Part shown: positions 60,071-64,000 of the stretch, in pieces
Numbering within the stretch: position 1 is the stretch's first letter
Layout: each line of letters starts with the position of its first letter
NCBI RefSeq assembly: GCF_958295425.1
Contig: NC_081154.1
Span: forward strand, 3,383,139 to 3,447,138
DNA from: Solea solea
Taxonomy: Eukaryota; Chordata; Actinopteri; Pleuronectiformes; Soleidae
DNA: 64,000 bases
Reading direction: 5' to 3'
Translations under genes and position numbers: made by a program
Notes under the pieces: generated by a model
Seen by the model: the letters and a program-made list of their open reading frames with translations, nothing else
What the model was told of the DNA's origin: nothing
The model's database searches: none

Positions 60071-62845
60071 AAAACAAAGGAGGCGTTTGACATGTGTTTG
60101 TGATCAAGAGCGCCATCTAGCGACTCGGAGGTTTATAGCAGGTACAAAATATGAAATTAATAGTTTTCTGCTTTTTCCATAACAACAAAGGGAAAAAAAT
60201 ACATTATCTTTATTACAGCAGCCTCTATGAATCTTTATAAAAACGTTTGTCTTTTATGTGATCATTAAAAATTGAACTTTTGACAGATTCATATTTATGA
60301 AAATACTTCACGGAGTAAGTGCAGCAATAATTAATACAGATTAATATCATAAACAACAGGTGACACTTACAAAACACTAACAGTGTTGTTATAGTATGAC
60401 ATTGGAATGATAATGAATTTGTAATAGGGAGGTAAATTAATTACGGTAATACCAACTCATATCTAATTCATTAGCTTGGCAATGCTATATTGTGGCAATA
60501 AGGAGCTTATTATATCCTATATCCATTGTACTGTAATGTAAACTGTTACCACATAAAATTATTGACTGTCATTCATTACTGTGAGGTTTCTGGACATCTC
60601 ATTTCCTTTCATTCTGCAAACCACTCCGTATAACACCAGCCATACCTTTTCTATGATTATAATTATAATTATATATATGTAAATGAGAGGTGAATTGCAG
60701 AATTTAAGATTTAAATCAATGCGTTGATTCACATTTTAGAGACTCCCATACTTACTCACATCACTTAATGAATTAAATTATATTAACACTGGTGCAGACA
60801 AACACATCCAACCTGGCTGTCTATGAGAACCAAGTCCCTTTGAATTAAATCCCGCTGAATTTAAAGTGACTAATAAACAAAAATAGAAAGTTTATTTCAG
60901 TCAGAGCCGCTGAAATAAAAAAGCCTTTGATCACTCTGAACAATAAATCTCGCATATCAAAACGTCTCCACTGTTGCAAAGGCACAGGCACAAACTGACT
61001 GAGGATTAAAGGGATGCACCGTCTTAAACAAACCTATAGGGAGCAGTGGAGCACTTGGTTCTGCAAACCCATGGAACTCTGGTGTGTGTGTGTGTGTGTG
61101 TGTGCGAGAGAGAGAGGGAGAGGGATCAATTGTGTTCTCCCATTCTTCCTCTGGGACACAATCAGCAGCTTCATTTCAGGATGACATGAAGACATGAAGA
61201 AAGACCATTTGGATGAGGCAGCAACACGACACCTTCAGCACTGACTAGAAATGAAGGGGGGGTGGGGGGAGGGGGTGCAACATAAACTGATTCTGCAATT
61301 ATTACAGTTCTATGGCACATGAAATTGAATCAAATGATCCATAACTGTGCTCAGGGGAATGAGTGTGTTACCATAGACGGTTTGGCACATGAGAGAAACT
61401 GAGGCGAAAGCCGCTCATGCGCTTCTCATTGCACCGAGCGTGGTGAGCAAAAGTGCACGTTTGGCAGCTGAGGTGTATCCTGATCTGATGACTGGTCTGG
61501 CGCCGCTGTAAATGAGAGGAGAACAGCTTGAAATTGATGGCAGGCTGCAGGATAAAATAAGATGAGATAGTTAACACTGGCTGCCTGACTGCAAGTGTAG
61601 GAGGGAAATGAGGGAGAGAACAGTGAGAGAAGAGAGAAGAGCTAAAAGCCTGCTAACATCCCTCCAGCCCTCATTAGGAAAAAGAGAGATGCAGCAGGGT
61701 TTTGTTGTAAATGGAGGGCTAAGCCTGAGAGCTGAACACACACTGAGGGCCAAACATAAAGCCTTGATGTTAACACACACTCTCTCCTTCGCTGTCTCTC
61801 TCTCTAGAGGAGTAGCTCAGCACCTCAGGGAAAACACTTGGCAGAATTTGAGAGTGACCACCTGAGCTTCCCGTCACAAATGCATTCCCCTCACAGCACT
61901 TCCAGATCAGTGGCAGCAGCGTTCTTTCTTTCTTTCTTTCTTGCACATGAGCTTTGTTCAGCGTATGCTGCTCGCTGGGCCTCCTACTGAGAAACACTCC
62001 ATTGGGAGTTTAATCCACGACAAGTGGCCGCGGAGACACAATCGCAACAAAACGTCCAGTGATGATACGAGTGAACGGCACGACAGCACGCGCGCTCAGG
62101 CCTATTCCTGTAGGTGTTTTAATGCTCTCTCTTATGTAGAAACACAGAACACCCCACGGGAGCTCAAATATAGACGGAGGGCATTTTGGCTCTCAGAGCC
62201 GAGGTCAAGCAGCTCGAGTCAAGCGTCCGCCGTAACTGTAATGACACACACACACACACACACACGTAGAAAAAAGCAGAAAAACTGAATTTTTTTGTCT
62301 CCAGAGCTGCAATTTGAATACATTATCAGTGCCAAAACAAGGGGATTGAACATTATAGCGGTGGAGGAAAATACACCTCTTTATGCTGAAAACACGGCAT
62401 GCAATTTGACTTCAATTGAAGTTAATTCGCGGCTTTTATGAGACACATGAACAATGCGGGCCGACTGTCGCGTCCACTTTTGCAAATCGCTGTGACGCCA
62501 GATGCCAAAAATAATAATAATAATAATAAGAAGAAGAATAGAAGGAATGTGGCGTGTTTGTGAGAAAAGACGAGAAGAAGAAGAAGAGCTGGTGAAGTGA
62601 AGGAGTGAGACACAGAGAATCTATCGCTCCTGCCATGTTAGGAAAACTGTGTAGGCCACGATGGCTGATTTTTGTCAAACGGGCACATGAGATTAATAAT
62701 TCAAGGTCGACCTGCAGAGTCGCGCTTTGGAGGACGGTGTCAGGAGGTGAGAGGGGAGACAGATGTCAGTGATGCATGAAAGGCTGGACCACAATATGCA
62801 TGTTTAAGTGTGCGTGTGAGTTCTTGGATTTGTTACCTTTTTCTG
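60071..62845. other. Intergenic upstream of ercc4
   Basis: 60,650-60,960 is AT-rich unique DNA; 61,380-61,560 and 62,400-62,500 are repeat-free and could be regulatory. A (TTTC)n run is at about 61,923-61,942. No exon recognised on either strand. Confidence 0.55.
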
Positions 62846-63050
62846 AGATAAACACTGACCTAGTGAGGAGCAGCAGTCCTCATGGAGACCAGAACCTGGT
62901 CCTAATGAGGCAGAACCTCATTTCTGAGGTTAAGATTGAAATTATGGTTACAGTTAGACATTCGCTGGTTATGATCGCGGTTAGGGATAAGGCTGTCTAA
63001 ATGAGTCCTTAAAAGGATAGCTGCACAGACCTCTGTGTGTGTGTGTGTTC
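62846..63050 (-). repeat. CA-linked dispersed repeat, copy C (inverted)
   Basis: Minus strand: (CA)n near 63,040, then TTATCCCTAACCGCGATCAT, ATTAGGACCAGGTTCTGGTC and TCCATGAGGACTGC. Same body as copies A and B. Confidence 0.72.
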
Positions 63051-63330
63051 TTGTATGGGTATCTTTGTGGGGACCAACACATTTTTTACATTACATTACA
63101 AGGAAATTGAGTACAACCTGCCAGCAGTGGAGTTGAACTTGCGACCATGATGTCTTTGAGCTACCCCAAGGTATGTGGATTAAGGACATTTTGGCTGGTC
63201 CTTGCATTCTGAAACCCCCCAAAATGTCTTTTTCAGGGTTCAGGCCTGGTTTTAGGGTTAGGGTTAGGCACTTAGTCGTGATGGTTAAGGTCAGGGTAAG
63301 GGGTTAGGGAACGCATTATGATGTTTAAAG
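63051..63330 (+). repeat. Composite fish repeat with TTAGGG-like run
   Basis: GTATCTTTGTGGGGACCAAC at one end and TTAGGGTTAGGGTTAGG with GGTTAAGGTCAGGGTAAGG near 63,250-63,310. It probably belongs to the same family as copy C beside it. Confidence 0.55.
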
Positions 63331-63611
63331 CAATAAATCCTAAACAGATCCGAGGTCCCACCCCCATCGACCGGCACAGCCTTACTCACATCGACAACGC
63401 TACACCTTCTGGACTGCAGGGGGGGGGGGGGGGGTTTGGTGCGAGGAAGAGCATGAGAAAATCAGAGGAAGGGAGGCAGAGATCAAAGCCGCTCAGAGGC
63501 TGATTTAATCTCTACCAGAGACGTCCTGGAGTGGGAAACCTCCGATCTCTCCCTCGCTGTGGGTGTATGTGTGTATGTGTGCATGTGTGAGTGAGGCTGA
63601 TGTTTTCACAG

Positions 63612-63715
63612 TGGCTGCATCTTGACGCTGAGGCGTGAAGTTCAAGCAGGGAACAGCATCATCCGTCTCACTGTCCCAGACAACCCTTCCACCGCAGTGC
63701 CTTTGAAACGTCCAG
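63612..63715 (+). other. Weak exon candidate, plus strand
   Basis: Acceptor ttttcacag and donor gtgagc bound 104 nt with one open frame, GCILTLRREVQAGNSIIRLT then VPDNPSTAVPLKRP. It would enter and leave in phase 1. Not recognised; a 34-codon open frame can occur by chance. Confidence 0.2.
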
Positions 63716-64000
63716 GTGAGCTGACGTCGCGGCTACAAGTTTTAGAATAATATAGATTTTTGAGAGAGCAAAGACATATGAACAGAGCATGATGGACTAT
63801 CTTATATATCTATAACGTGGATGTTATTACACCATGTGGTCGCTGTAATGTAATTACTTGCAGGAGTCGACCTGACTTAACTGGTTATTGAGCTACTGGA
63901 ATTTTAATTTACAGAAGAAGAGAAAAAAACAAAAAAGGCAGAACAGGTCCATCCATCAATCCATCCGTCCAGCTGGAGGCAGAGTCTCGACAGTAATAAG

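Noticed and set aside
63250..63275. TTAGGG-like run as interstitial telomere
   Set aside because: Only two to three units within a dispersed repeat that also occurs without it; no longer telomeric array.

Overview
The window is vertebrate nuclear DNA, most likely from a percomorph-type ray-finned fish. The evidence is intron-split genes with GT-AG borders, abundant (CA)n microsatellites, poly-G runs, and several dispersed repeat families that I recognise from teleost genomes. There is no prokaryotic or organellar content.

Two protein-coding genes can be reconstructed exon by exon, both on the minus strand and head-to-tail. ercc4 (XPF, the 5'-side nuclease subunit of nucleotide excision repair) occupies about 54,985-59,909. 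It has 10 coding exons giving 897 residues in one unbroken frame. mrtfb (mkl2, an actin-regulated coactivator of SRF) occupies about 35,170-54,550. It has a non-coding first exon plus 15 coding exons giving 1,085 residues. The ercc4 polyadenylation signal lies only about 0.4 kb from the mrtfb promoter. The same two genes are neighbours in human 16p13, so this is conserved synteny. mrtfb has two further possible N-terminal exons, each ending in the phase needed to join the common RPEL1 exon.

Region by region: 1-34,177 holds no exon I can identify. It contains microsatellites, degraded transposon copies (a LINE reverse-transcriptase scrap, several inverted-repeat MITEs, a nested insertion) and stretches that look like candidate conserved regulatory DNA (paired octamer sites, AT-rich homeodomain-like blocks). 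A promoter-like segment with a possible minus-strand first exon sits at 34,178-34,370. The presumed long 3'UTR of mrtfb (35,170-39,034) carries a 397-bp inverted-repeat element. After the mrtfb and ercc4 coding blocks, 60,070-64,000 is intergenic, with a composite CA-linked repeat and one weak exon candidate at its end.

The two genes do not work in one pathway. ERCC4 acts in DNA repair and MRTFB in actin-controlled transcription; their link here is only position. I found no convincing new biological system. The most useful leads are the alternative mrtfb N-termini, a GC-AG intron in ercc4, the unidentified promoter/first exon at 34.2 kb, and the structured MITEs.
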